Source: Prescottella sp. R16 (GTDB taxonomy: Bacteria; Actinomycetota; Actinomycetes; Mycobacteriales; Mycobacteriaceae). From it: a DNA stretch of 64,000 nucleotides. The notes under the pieces were generated by a model, which had not been told where the DNA came from, ran no database searches, and worked only from the letters and a program-made list of their open reading frames with translations. Numbering within the stretch: the first letter of the stretch is position 1; every line of letters starts with the position of its first letter. The position numbers were made by a program, and so were the translations under genes. Shown one piece after another: positions 23,894 to 32,965 of the stretch. Location of the stretch: NCBI RefSeq assembly GCF_030656875.1, contig NZ_CP130943.1, positions 4,402,001 through 4,466,000 of the forward strand, given 5' to 3'.

Positions 23894-25633
23894 CTATCCC
23901 GCCGGTGTGGGCGTGGACTCCGTCGTCGAATCGGTTCGGCTCTCCTTCGGAGCCGTCACAGTCTTCGGAGCCGTCACGGCCTTCGTGGTCGTCGTGGTGG
24001 TGACCGTGGTCGACGGCGGTGCCGGTACGGCCGTGCCCGACTCGGTGGCGGACGGCTCGGTGGCGGACGGTTCCGTCGTCCCGGTACCGGTGTCGTCGGA
24101 TTCGGGTGTCCTCGTCTCCGGGTTCGTCGCCGGGTTCGCCGACTCCGTGCCGTCCGGCACTGCGGGGCCCGCTGCCGTCTCCGTCGGGGTGCCCGGCACG
24201 GCACTCGAGGACATCGCCTCGTCGAGCGCCGCCGACAGTTCCTCGGCGCTCGGCTTCGCCGCCGCGTCCACCTGCTTCCCGGCCTGCGCCTGCTGCGCGA
24301 GATGCGTCAGCCACGCCGCCGCATAGGCAGCCGACGTCAACGGCCGTCCATCGGTGGCGTCCCGCCAGTAGTCGAAGTGGTGGCCGACGCCCGGAGCCAG
24401 CGTCAACTGGTAGGGATCGTTCATGATCACCGGGATGGTGTTCGTGTTCGTCGTGATCAGCCCGACGACCTCCCGGAACAGTTTCTGCGGCAGGTAGGCC
24501 AGCGGGGACATCGTCTCGACGTCGATCGAATCCTTTCCGGCCGCAACGGGAGTGGTCGCCGATACGTCGGCCGCATCGGGAGACGGTGTCGTGGTGGGCC
24601 GCGTGTACGACGGATCCGACACCGTCAGCAGCACGTCGAGGAACGTCTCGTCGCTGCGCATCCAGTCCGGCTGCGCCTCGATGTGGGCGAACGCGTCGAG
24701 TGCGATCCGCGACAGTACGGTCGCGACGTCCATGCCTGTTGCCGGTGTCAACTGTTCCCGCTCGAGCGCATCGACATTCAGTTGCCGGCCCACGTTCACC
24801 ACCAGCTGCAGCAACGAAATGTTCTGCGGTGCAGAGCAGGTGAGATCACCGTCGGAGCAGAACGACGCGATCCTGCCGTTCAGTGCCCCGAAGTCGGCGC
24901 CGCCGGTGTCCGGCAGTGCGCCCTGTCCGGGCACCGGATTCGTGCCGTCCTGATACTTCACGTCGAATCCGTCGGGGTTCGTGTACGGGTTCTCCGCCCC
25001 GGGGAACGGGCCCTGACCGTCGGCGCGACCGGCGTCGGCGAGGATGACGACACCGACGACGTTCGTGGGGTCGACGAGCCGGTACCCGCCGGTCTCGTCG
25101 GGCTCCTGGTGTCCGATGTTCATCGCGACCCGCCGGGCCACGTCCGCGCCCTCGCTGTAGCCGACGATCGCAAATGTCGTGTCCGGGCAGGAGGTTCGGA
25201 TCGCCTGAATCACGGCCTCGGTGTTCGCGACACCGGTCGTCACCGCGTTCTCGTAGCTCGCCATGTCGGCCGGATAGGCGATGTACATCGCCGCATACGA
25301 ACCCGGTTCCACCGCGGCGAGCGGCGCATTCGACGCCTCGTCGATCCACGAACTGACGTAGTCCTCCGCCGACGCCGCCGGCAGTTCGGCACCGTTCGCG
25401 TCGACGAGCATCTTCGTGGTGCCCGGCCGTGGTGTGTCGCCCCGGCCGGCGATCGACAGGGTCACCATGTCGTGGCAGTCGGTGGTGGACGCCGTCAGCT
25501 CGGTGTCGGCGGTGCGGGTCGGGGTGGACCACAACGCCCACGCCAGCACCACCAGCAGGGCCACCCCCAGCGCGATCGGTGTCGTCACCCGCACGGCGAG
25601 GCGGCCACGTATCGAAGATCCGCGAACAGTCAT
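23894..25633 (-). CDS. Membrane-anchored cutinase-family hydrolase
   Basis: The 579-residue protein has a short basic N-terminus, one membrane helix at about 14-35, and an extracytoplasmic alpha/beta hydrolase domain. The nucleophile is Ser160 in VGYSEGADV, with a cysteine pair and a later Asp/His region (SDGDLTCSAPQ, VGHHFDYW) fitting a cutinase-like triad. The last ~130 residues are a low-complexity Thr/Pro/Ser/Glu stalk. Such enzymes hydrolyse esters of lipids or mycolates outside the membrane. GGGGAG five bases upstream selects ATG 25633. The divergent substrate range and wall attachment are inferences. Confidence 0.78.
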   Translation of the reverse strand: MTVRGSSIRGRLAVRVTTPIALGVALLVVLAWALWSTPTRTADTELTASTTDCHDMVTLSIAGRGDTPRPGTTKMLVDANGAELPAASAEDYVSSWIDEASNAPLAAVEPGSYAAMYIAYPADMASYENAVTTGVANTEAVIQAIRTSCPDTTFAIVGYSEGADVARRVAMNIGHQEPDETGGYRLVDPTNVVGVVILADAGRADGQGPFPGAENPYTNPDGFDVKYQDGTNPVPGQGALPDTGGADFGALNGRIASFCSDGDLTCSAPQNISLLQLVVNVGRQLNVDALEREQLTPATGMDVATVLSRIALDAFAHIEAQPDWMRSDETFLDVLLTVSDPSYTRPTTTPSPDAADVSATTPVAAGKDSIDVETMSPLAYLPQKLFREVVGLITTNTNTIPVIMNDPYQLTLAPGVGHHFDYWRDATDGRPLTSAAYAAAWLTHLAQQAQAGKQVDAAAKPSAEELSAALDEAMSSSAVPGTPTETAAGPAVPDGTESANPATNPETRTPESDDTGTGTTEPSATEPSATESGTAVPAPPSTTVTTTTTTKAVTAPKTVTAPKESRTDSTTESTPTPAG

Positions 25634-25744
25634 GTGCACTCCCCAAACCCGACTCACGGTCGACACCCGGTGAGACCCCCACACCACGCGTCACGTCACG
25701 GGGAACGTCGCCGCGCCGGCGGACGGTGTTACACCCGGGCCGGA

Positions 25745-27040
25745 TCAGGGAGCGGGGAGCGACGCGCACTTCCGTTCGAGAATCACGCGTTCGCGGGTGT
25801 TCTCGGTGAGCTCCAGGGCCGCCGCGAACTCGGTGCGTGCCTCGTCGAAACGCCCGAGTCGGACGAGTAGTTCGGCGCGGGTCGCCGGCAGCATGCGGTA
25901 GCGGGCGAGTCGTCCGTCCGCGACGAGCCGGTCGACGATGTCGAGGGCGTCCTGCGGCCCGGACGCCATCGCCACCGCGGCGGCCCGGTTGAGATCGACC
26001 ACCGGTGAGGGGGCCAGCCGCCCCAGTGCCTCGTACAGCACCACGATGCGTTCCCAGTCGGTGTCGTCGACGCCGGACGCCACCGCATGGCATTCGGCGA
26101 TCGCGGCCTGCAGTGCGTAGGCACCCCGGCCGCGTCCCACCGCGTCCGCGCGGGCGAGCGCGGCCCGGCCCCGGGTGATCGCCCCACGGTCCCAGCGGCG
26201 GCGGTCCTGGTCGGCGAGCAGCACCGGATCGCCCGACGCATCGAGGCGGGCGGGGAACCGGGCGGCGGTGAGTTCGGTGAGCGCGACCAGACCGTGCACC
26301 TCGGGTTCGTCGGGTACCAGGCCCGCGAGCACACGTGCCAGTCGCATCGCTTCCCGGCACAGGTCCGGGCGCATCCAGTCGTCTCCGGCACTCGCCGCGT
26401 AGCCCTCGTTGAACACGAGGTACAGCACACCGAGAACGGCACCGAGTCGCGCACCGAACTCGGCGCGGTCGGGTGCCTCGAACGGCACCTTCGCGGCGGC
26501 GAGGGTCTTCTTCGCCCGCACGATCCGCTGCTGCACGGTGCTCGTCGGGACGAGGAAGGCGCGTGCGATCTCGTCGCTCGACAGGCCCCCGATCACCTTG
26601 AGCGTCAAAGCGACCCGCGCCTCCCGGGACAGCACCGGATGGCAGGCGACGAACATGAGCCGCAGGACGTCGTCGTCGATGCGGTCCGGATCCCAGGGCA
26701 GGTCGTCGGCACCGGACGCCGTGTCCCGCGCGAGGTCCTGCTCGAGGTCACGGGTGATCGTGGCGAGGCGGTCGTCGTAGCGTTCCCGGCGGCGCCACCC
26801 GTCGATCGCTTTCCGTTTCGCGACGGCCGTCAGCCAGGCGCCCGGGTTCGCCGGTATCCCCGATTCGGGCCACTGTGCCAGGGCGTCGGCCAGAGCGTCC
26901 TGCGCGAGATCCTCGGCCCGGCCGAAGTCGCCGACCGCCCGGGTGAGAGTGGCGACGATCCGGGCCGATTCGATCCGCCACACCGCGGCGACGGACCGGC
27001 GAACGGCCTCGCCCGGGTCCGTCCGCCGAGCCGTCACCAC
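25745..27040 (-). CDS. ECF42-type RNA polymerase sigma factor with C-terminal extension
   Basis: The 431-residue protein has sigma regions 2 and 4 in its first ~190 residues (FGRAEDLAQDALADALAQW, WLTAVAKRKAIDGWRR, LSSDEIARAFLVPTSTVQQRI). A long helical TPR-like domain (DUF6596 type) follows: LYLVFNEGYAAS, NRAAAVAMASGP, ATRAELLVRLGRFDEARTEF. ECF42 factors have no anti-sigma gene and are paired with YCII/DGPF proteins, exactly as here. AAGGG eight bases upstream supports GTG 27040, 4 bases after the YCII stop, so the two are one operon. The inducing signal is unknown. Confidence 0.88.
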   Translation of the reverse strand: MVTARRTDPGEAVRRSVAAVWRIESARIVATLTRAVGDFGRAEDLAQDALADALAQWPESGIPANPGAWLTAVAKRKAIDGWRRRERYDDRLATITRDLEQDLARDTASGADDLPWDPDRIDDDVLRLMFVACHPVLSREARVALTLKVIGGLSSDEIARAFLVPTSTVQQRIVRAKKTLAAAKVPFEAPDRAEFGARLGAVLGVLYLVFNEGYAASAGDDWMRPDLCREAMRLARVLAGLVPDEPEVHGLVALTELTAARFPARLDASGDPVLLADQDRRRWDRGAITRGRAALARADAVGRGRGAYALQAAIAECHAVASGVDDTDWERIVVLYEALGRLAPSPVVDLNRAAAVAMASGPQDALDIVDRLVADGRLARYRMLPATRAELLVRLGRFDEARTEFAAALELTENTRERVILERKCASLPAP

Positions 27041-27044
27041 CGTC

Positions 27045-27467
27045 TCAGCCCTTACGGTTCTCGAGTTCCTCGCGCCAGCCCTCTTCCTTCTGGACCCATT
27101 CGTTGTCCTGCGGGAAATCCTCGACGCCCGTCACCCGCCGCACCTCGAGCTTCGTCCCCGGCCCGAGCGGCGCCCGCTTGGCCCACTCCGCAGCCTCCTC
27201 CTTCGAGGCGACCTCGAGGATCCAGAATCCGTTGAACAGTTCCTTGATCTCTCCATAAGGCCCGTCGGTGACCAGCGGCGTCTCGCTGGAAAAGTCGACG
27301 ACGAAACCTTCCTCGGCGTCCGAGAGGCCCTCGCCGGCGAGGAGGACACCGGCCTTCATCATGGACTCGTTGTACCTGCCCATGTCCTCGATGATCTGCT
27401 CGAACGGGATGTCCTTCGAAGCCTCGATCGCCTCGTCGGTGACGCGCATGATCAGCATGTACTTCAT
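27045..27467 (-). CDS. YCII/DGPF-domain protein
   Basis: The 140-residue protein carries the DGPF variant (TDGPYGEIKELFNGFWILE) and starts MKYMLIMRVTDEA, typical of the YCII-related family. These small ferredoxin-like-fold proteins are encoded with ECF42 sigma factors and may act as their sensors or effectors, which is not proven. AAGGAG seven bases upstream selects ATG 27467. It is the first gene of the sigma operon. Confidence 0.87.
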   Translation of the reverse strand: MKYMLIMRVTDEAIEASKDIPFEQIIEDMGRYNESMMKAGVLLAGEGLSDAEEGFVVDFSSETPLVTDGPYGEIKELFNGFWILEVASKEEAAEWAKRAPLGPGTKLEVRRVTGVEDFPQDNEWVQKEEGWREELENRKG

Positions 27468-27642
27468 CGGTTCACTCCTTCGTCTCCGGTCGCGGTTCGA
27501 CCCTCTCACCCACTACGTCGAACGGGAAGACCACAGATCGACACACGCCGGAAATTATTTTTTCGAGAAGTGTTCGTCGAGCGTGGCGTGCATCGGTTCG
27601 GTGCGCGCCACCACCGGAACCCCGATCGCGAAGACCCCGTCG

Positions 27643-28083
27643 TCACCGGTGCCGCGGTCGGTGTCCTGACTGCACTCGTTTCCGGGGCAGTCGACGGCTG
27701 CTCAGGTACTCGTGTCCGAAGGCGAGTACGACGGCCGCCAACGCGATCGGAAGGTAGAAGAGATAGACATTCGCCGCGTAGTCGGAGGAGACGAAGCCGC
27801 GCAGCGACCCGAGCAGCAGCAGCCCGGCCGCAGTGCCCGCGACCCAACCGAACGGTGCCACCACCGGAAAGATGCACAGCAGCGCCGGGACCCCGAGTAT
27901 GCCCACGGTCGCCGGACCGAAATAGTCGCGGATCGGTTGCTCGCACAACTCCATCGTGTAGAGCCCCGGAAGAAATTCGATCTCGCACGACGTGATCTGC
28001 AGCATCGACTCCCCCGCCACGAACCAGCCGAACGCCGCCGTGAGTGCGGCCAGAACGATCCAGCAGAGACGAGCGAGAGTCAT
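27643..28083 (-). CDS. Uncharacterised four-helix membrane protein
   Basis: The 146-residue protein has four hydrophobic helices (starting LCWIVLAALTAAFGWFV) and a basic C-terminal tail (SSRRLPRKRVQSGHRPRHR). Two cysteines lie in the first outside loop (SCEIEF and ELCEQP), where they could form a disulfide. No family is recognised. No good ribosome site precedes ATG 28083, so the start is uncertain. It follows the LolA-like/DUF6924 gene by 50 bases on the same strand. Confidence 0.55.
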   Translation of the reverse strand: MTLARLCWIVLAALTAAFGWFVAGESMLQITSCEIEFLPGLYTMELCEQPIRDYFGPATVGILGVPALLCIFPVVAPFGWVAGTAAGLLLLGSLRGFVSSDYAANVYLFYLPIALAAVVLAFGHEYLSSRRLPRKRVQSGHRPRHR

Positions 28084-28133
28084 TCGGCCACACTAGCGGT
28101 GGACGGTCGCCCGGCGACCCGCACGACCGAATA

Positions 28134-29582
28134 TCAGAATCCTCGGTAGACCCCGTCGGCGCCGGCACTCTCGACGAAATCTTCGAAATCCATGTTCGCG
28201 AGGGCCAGGTTGTTCTCGATCGACCACATCTGGGACGGGATCACCCGCACCGTCTGCCCTCGCTCGGGGCTGAACTCTTCCGGACCGGTGTCGACAGCGA
28301 GAATCGGGTGCTCGGGGTCGGCAATCGTGACACGGTCGGCGAGAAAGACGTAGTACGGCAGATTGTCCCCGATCTTCTCGAGCAGATCGGAAATCGACAG
28401 ACCGTCGTTCTCCGGGTGATCGATACAGGTCAGATTCGCGTAGAACGCGTCTTCGCCGCTGCCGCCACCACCCGGCGCGGTCACCGCGGACACGGTCGCA
28501 CGCCAAGCTGCATCGTCACTGAAATCGGTTCGGACGAGCAGAGAGTCACCGCCTCGATCGCCGAGATGGTCGTCGAGTCGACGTCCGGTACCGAGTATCA
28601 CCTGAAGTTCGGCGTCGGCCTTCTCTGCTGCTTCGAGGTCGAGGGCCGCACGAATCTGCTCCGGGGTCCCGGACGGCGGATCGGCCGGGACGATCGATTC
28701 GACGACCCGCGCACAGTCGTCGACACCGATCGGGGTGCGACTGCGAATCTCGTAGGTCCACGGCCCGACCGTTTTCCGGTAGCGCGAGGGCACGTGACTG
28801 TTCATCCAGTCGAGTTCGGGCTCGCCGATCTCGGTGAGCCACTGCAGCACAGTGATCCCCTCGGACCGGAGATGCACCTGCAGATCCAGAGCGCCCGTAC
28901 GCGGATCGCCGTCGCTCGGATGGGACTCGATGGTGCCGGGCAGCCAGGTGATCTGTGGTCGCGGCATCTGCGCCAGTGCTGCCGCCTTCTGTTCGTGCTC
29001 GCGCTGCACCGACGAGACGAAACGGTCCGATTCCTCCCGGGTCGGGCCGGCCCACAGGAACAGACCGGGATCGAAATCCTCGTCGAGGACGGGGTCGGAC
29101 AGCTCCATCACCCGAGTAGCTGTGGACTTCGACAGGGCCACACCGCAGTCCGCGTCGATGACGTACGTGACCTCGGCGCCGGATTCCTCCTCGACGAACC
29201 AAACCTCCCACCCGGGCCGACCGTGCACTGTCGCCGGCCGCGGCGCGCTCACCGGCCGCAGCCGCAGGGGCACCCCTCGTTGTTCCAGCGGCCACAGCGA
29301 GTACGCCTGCAACAGTTGTTCCGGCGCCTCACCGACAGTCGCGACGATCCGGTTGCGCGATTTCGCAGAATGCACCATCACACCGTCCTCGTCGCGACGG
29401 TACTCGTCGGTGGCGTTCTCGATGTAGGTCACGTCGCCCGCAGCATCCTCGATCCGCCACGATGCCGGTGGACGGAACCAGACCCGGCCGGACCGGGCCC
29501 CGTCGACCCACGTCTCGGCGCGGACGGCCCGCCCCATCGTCCCGAAGTTCGTCCCTCGTACCTGCGCCCATGACAACGACAT
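28134..29582 (-). CDS. LolA-like N-terminal plus DUF6924 C-terminal protein
   Basis: The 482-residue protein lacks a signal peptide. The first ~190 residues look like a LolA/MucB-type beta half-barrel (GRVWFRPPASWRIED, YIENATDEYRRDEDG, GWEVWFVEEESGAEVTYVID). The C-terminal ~140 residues match DUF6924 (LLVRTDFSDDAAWRATV, DNLPYYVFLADRVT). The linker contains WLPGTIESHPSDGD. A lipoprotein-carrier-like fold without export is odd, and the combination suggests intracellular ligand binding. No function can be named. A following membrane protein may be a partner. Confidence 0.6.
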   Translation of the reverse strand: MSLSWAQVRGTNFGTMGRAVRAETWVDGARSGRVWFRPPASWRIEDAAGDVTYIENATDEYRRDEDGVMVHSAKSRNRIVATVGEAPEQLLQAYSLWPLEQRGVPLRLRPVSAPRPATVHGRPGWEVWFVEEESGAEVTYVIDADCGVALSKSTATRVMELSDPVLDEDFDPGLFLWAGPTREESDRFVSSVQREHEQKAAALAQMPRPQITWLPGTIESHPSDGDPRTGALDLQVHLRSEGITVLQWLTEIGEPELDWMNSHVPSRYRKTVGPWTYEIRSRTPIGVDDCARVVESIVPADPPSGTPEQIRAALDLEAAEKADAELQVILGTGRRLDDHLGDRGGDSLLVRTDFSDDAAWRATVSAVTAPGGGGSGEDAFYANLTCIDHPENDGLSISDLLEKIGDNLPYYVFLADRVTIADPEHPILAVDTGPEEFSPERGQTVRVIPSQMWSIENNLALANMDFEDFVESAGADGVYRGF

Positions 29583-29730
29583 TCACTCACCATAGGTGTC
29601 CTGTCCGACACGAACCGGACGGAACGACCCGTCGTCGGTTCCGCTTCCACACCGAGTAGTGGCGGGACGGGCCACGAGCCCTCCCCCACCCCGCTACCCT
29701 CGTGTCGCAACCCGACTGCGAGGAGAGCAC

Positions 29731-30657
29731 GTGCGATTCACACTGGACAGCCTCGTGGTCGACGTGCCGGCCGGGCAGGTCGAGGAGGCGCAGTCGTTCT
29801 ACCGTGCCCGCAGAACCGGACGCGGCCCCGCCTCGTTCGAGGAATTGCAGCAGGTGCGGGCGAAGACTCCCCCACCGTCGCCCGCCGAGCCGCCGGCACT
29901 CGAGGAGACCGTCGAATTCGCGGGCGCCCGGGTACCGGTGCGGATCTGCCTTCCCACCGAGGGCCCGGTGGACGGCGTGTACCTCGACATCCACGGCGGC
30001 GGCTTCTACATGGGTTCCGCGGCGCAGGACGACGTCCGCAACCGCGCCCTCGCGGACGCCCTGCGGATGGCGGTCGTGAGTGTCGACTACCGGCTCGCAC
30101 CCGAGCATCCGTGGCCGGCCGCGCCCGACGACTGCGAGACGGTGGCACTGTGGCTCGTCGAGAACACCGGCCCCCGATTCGGGTCGGTGCGGCTGGCGGT
30201 CGGTGGACGGTCGGCAGGAGCCACGCTCACCCTGACGACACTGCTGCGCCTGCGGGACAGGGGAATGGCAGACCGATTCCTCGGTGCCACACTGCAATTC
30301 GGCACCTATGACATCAGTGCACAGACCCCGGCGGGGCGTCGGATCGCCGACGAATACTTCATCGAGGCCTACGCCGGACACGTCGACGACCGCACCGCCG
30401 CCGACCTGTCACCGATCTACGGCGACCTCCACGGTCTGCCTCCGACACTGCTGGTCGTCGGCGCCGACGACATCCTTCTGGAAGACAATCTCGCGATGGC
30501 CGGACGCCTGACCGCCGCCGGAAACGACATCGAACTACGGGTCTATCCCGAAGCACCCCACGGGTTCACCGGCCACCCCACCGCGCTCGCCCGGACCGCT
30601 CGTGCCGGCGTCGAGGCCTGGCTGCGCGAACGAGTCAGGCACTCGGGCACACGGTGA
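29731..30657 (+). CDS. Alpha/beta hydrolase, HSL (lipase/esterase) family
   Basis: The 308-residue enzyme hydrolyses carboxylic esters. It has the HSL oxyanion motif HGGGF (in DIHGGGFYMGS), the nucleophile elbow GRSAG, and a downstream Asp (VVGADDILLEDN) and His (APHGFTGHP). DYRLAPEHPWPAAPDDC is a family hallmark. AGGAG at 29721-29725 selects GTG 29731. Its last 23 bases overlap the end of the convergent oxidoreductase gene on the other strand. Confidence 0.87.
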   Translation: MRFTLDSLVVDVPAGQVEEAQSFYRARRTGRGPASFEELQQVRAKTPPPSPAEPPALEETVEFAGARVPVRICLPTEGPVDGVYLDIHGGGFYMGSAAQDDVRNRALADALRMAVVSVDYRLAPEHPWPAAPDDCETVALWLVENTGPRFGSVRLAVGGRSAGATLTLTTLLRLRDRGMADRFLGATLQFGTYDISAQTPAGRRIADEYFIEAYAGHVDDRTAADLSPIYGDLHGLPPTLLVVGADDILLEDNLAMAGRLTAAGNDIELRVYPEAPHGFTGHPTALARTARAGVEAWLRERVRHSGTR

Positions 30658-32953
30658 CCTTCACGTTCTTCATCAGGGGCTGGTCGCTCTGTGTACTGAA
30701 GTCTCCGATGGCGCACAGCACGTTCATCTCCGGCATGTATCCGGCAGCATTACCGCGGGGAATGTCGTACGGAATTGCGGTGTAGCCGTTGAGGTTCCGG
30801 GTGGTTCCGTCGCGGGCGATACTGGTGATGTCGACGTGGCCGAAGTCGCGGATGCCGCGCTCGCGCATGTCGTCAGCGTTCATGAAGATCAGCGTGCGCA
30901 TGTTCTCGACACCACGGTAGCGGTCGTTGTTCGAGTAGATCGTGGTGTTCCACTGGTCGTGCGACCGCATGGTGCCGAGCGTCAGGTGCCCGTCGACCGG
31001 CACCACGTCCGGTAGTGCGGCGGTGGAGAATTCCGCACGCCCGGACGCCGTGTCGAAAACCAGTTCACGAGCGGGCTGACGGATGCGGAATCCCAACGGG
31101 AGACGCACCCGCCGATTGAAGTCCTCGAACCCGTCCAGGACCCGCGACATGGTGTCGCGGATCCTGTCGTAGTCCTGGACGTACCACTCCCACGGGGTGG
31201 CGCTGTCGGGCAGCGCGGCCCGGGCGATACCGGCGATGATCGCGGGTTCCGACAACAGGTGTGGTGATGCCGGGCGTTTCATGCCGACGGACAGGTGCAC
31301 CATGCTCATCGAATCCTCGACCGACGTCGACTGCACACCACCCACCTGCTCGTCCTTCTCGGTGCGGCCGAGGCAGGGCAGGATCAACGCGTCCCGTCCA
31401 TGCACGAGATGACTGCGGTTGAGCTTGGTGCTGACGTGCACCGTCATCCGGCACTTCCGCAGTGCCGCACAGGTATACGCCGTGTCCGGGGCGGCGAGCG
31501 CGAAGTTGCCGCCCATTCCGACGAACACCTGCACCTCGCCACGATGCATGGCTTCGATGGTGCCGACGGTGTCCAGTCCATGGGCGCGCGGCGGGTCGAT
31601 CTCGCAGACGTCCGCGAGCCGGTCCAGGAACTGGCGGCCGGGACGATGGTCGATGCCACAGGTGCGGTTTCCCTGCACGTTGCTGTGGCCGCGCACCGGT
31701 GACGGGCCGGCGCCTTCCCGACCGATGTTCCCTCGCAACAGCAGCAGATTGACGATCTCGCGGACCGTGTCGACGCCGTGATCGTGCTGGGTGACACCCA
31801 GGCACCAGCTGATGATGCTCCGGTCCGCCCGGCAATAGACCTGCGCGGCCTTCCGGATGTCGGCGCGTCCGACCCCGGACTGGTGCTCGATCTCCTCCCA
31901 GGAGGTCGCCTCGCACAGGTCCCGATACTCCGCGAACCCGGTCGTGTGGCGTTCGACGAACTCGAGGTCGACCGCCTTCGGATCGGTGCGGGCGGTGTCG
32001 AACACCGCCTTGGACATGCCCCGCAGCAGTGCCATGTCGCCGCCGATGCGCGGCTGCAGGTTCAGGCTGCTGGTGGGGGTGGCCCGGAACGTCGCCATGG
32101 CGGAGAAGTCGTGCGGAATGATCGCGCGACGCGCCGCGGCCTCGACGAGGGGATTGATGTGCACGATCCGGGCACCGCGCTTGTGCGCCTCGACGAGCGA
32201 GGTCAGCATGCGCGGCGCGTTCGACGCGGCATTGACACCCATGACGAACAGGGCGTCCGTGACCCCCCAGTCCGCGAGATCGACGGTGCCCTTACCCGTC
32301 CCCAATGCCGCTTTCAGGGCGCGACCGCTCGCCTCGTGGCACATGTTCGAACAGTCCGGGAGATTGTTCGTGCCGAGTTCCCGGGCCAGCAACTGGTACA
32401 GGAACGTGGCCTCGTTGCCGAGCCGGCCCGAGGTGTAGAACGCCGCCCGATCGGGGGTGTCGAGTTCCCGCAGCGTCGTACCGATGTGGTCGAAGGCGTC
32501 ACGCCAGCTGATCGGCAAATAGCGGTCGGTGGCCGCGTCGTACCGCATCGGCTCGGTCAACCGGCCCTGCGCCTCGAGCGCGGCATCCGTCCACTCCGAC
32601 AACTCCGACACGGTGTGGGCGGCGAAGAACTCACGCCCGACCCGCTTGTGGGTCATCTCCCAAGTGACGTGCTTGATCCCGTTCTCACAGATGTCCAGGT
32701 GCAGGCCCTTCAGGTCGTCCGGCCAAGCGCACCCCGGGCAGTCGAATCCACCGTTCTCGTGGTTCATCCGCATGATGGCCCGTGGGCCGTCGACGAACTC
32801 GCCTTCCCGCGAGAGGAACCGGCTCACACTCTTCGCCGCACCCCAGCCCGCAGCCGGATGGTGGTAGGGCCGGAACCGGAAACCATCGCTCCCGGACCCG
32901 CTGCTCCCGGTGGCCGGCGCTTCGTTCGAATCGTCCCGATCGGATACCGTCAT
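30635..32953 (-). CDS. FdhF/YdeP-family molybdopterin oxidoreductase
   Basis: The 772-residue enzyme belongs to the formate-dehydrogenase-like molybdopterin family. Near the N-terminus Cys72, Cys75 and Cys89 (DCPGC and DICENG) are candidate iron-sulfur ligands. Cys205 in SNMCHEASG aligns by motif with the selenocysteine Mo ligand of E. coli FdhF. A C-terminal molydopterin-binding domain (MRSHDQWNTTIYSNNDRYRG) follows. AGGAG nine bases upstream selects ATG 32953. It lies 12 bases behind a FUSC-family gene, so they form one operon. YdeP is linked to acid resistance in E. coli; whether this one oxidises formate is open. No FdhD or other subunit is adjacent. Confidence 0.85.
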   Translation of the reverse strand: MTVSDRDDSNEAPATGSSGSGSDGFRFRPYHHPAAGWGAAKSVSRFLSREGEFVDGPRAIMRMNHENGGFDCPGCAWPDDLKGLHLDICENGIKHVTWEMTHKRVGREFFAAHTVSELSEWTDAALEAQGRLTEPMRYDAATDRYLPISWRDAFDHIGTTLRELDTPDRAAFYTSGRLGNEATFLYQLLARELGTNNLPDCSNMCHEASGRALKAALGTGKGTVDLADWGVTDALFVMGVNAASNAPRMLTSLVEAHKRGARIVHINPLVEAAARRAIIPHDFSAMATFRATPTSSLNLQPRIGGDMALLRGMSKAVFDTARTDPKAVDLEFVERHTTGFAEYRDLCEATSWEEIEHQSGVGRADIRKAAQVYCRADRSIISWCLGVTQHDHGVDTVREIVNLLLLRGNIGREGAGPSPVRGHSNVQGNRTCGIDHRPGRQFLDRLADVCEIDPPRAHGLDTVGTIEAMHRGEVQVFVGMGGNFALAAPDTAYTCAALRKCRMTVHVSTKLNRSHLVHGRDALILPCLGRTEKDEQVGGVQSTSVEDSMSMVHLSVGMKRPASPHLLSEPAIIAGIARAALPDSATPWEWYVQDYDRIRDTMSRVLDGFEDFNRRVRLPLGFRIRQPARELVFDTASGRAEFSTAALPDVVPVDGHLTLGTMRSHDQWNTTIYSNNDRYRGVENMRTLIFMNADDMRERGIRDFGHVDITSIARDGTTRNLNGYTAIPYDIPRGNAAGYMPEMNVLCAIGDFSTQSDQPLMKNVKVTVCPSA

Positions 32954-32965
32954 CGCGACAAGCTC

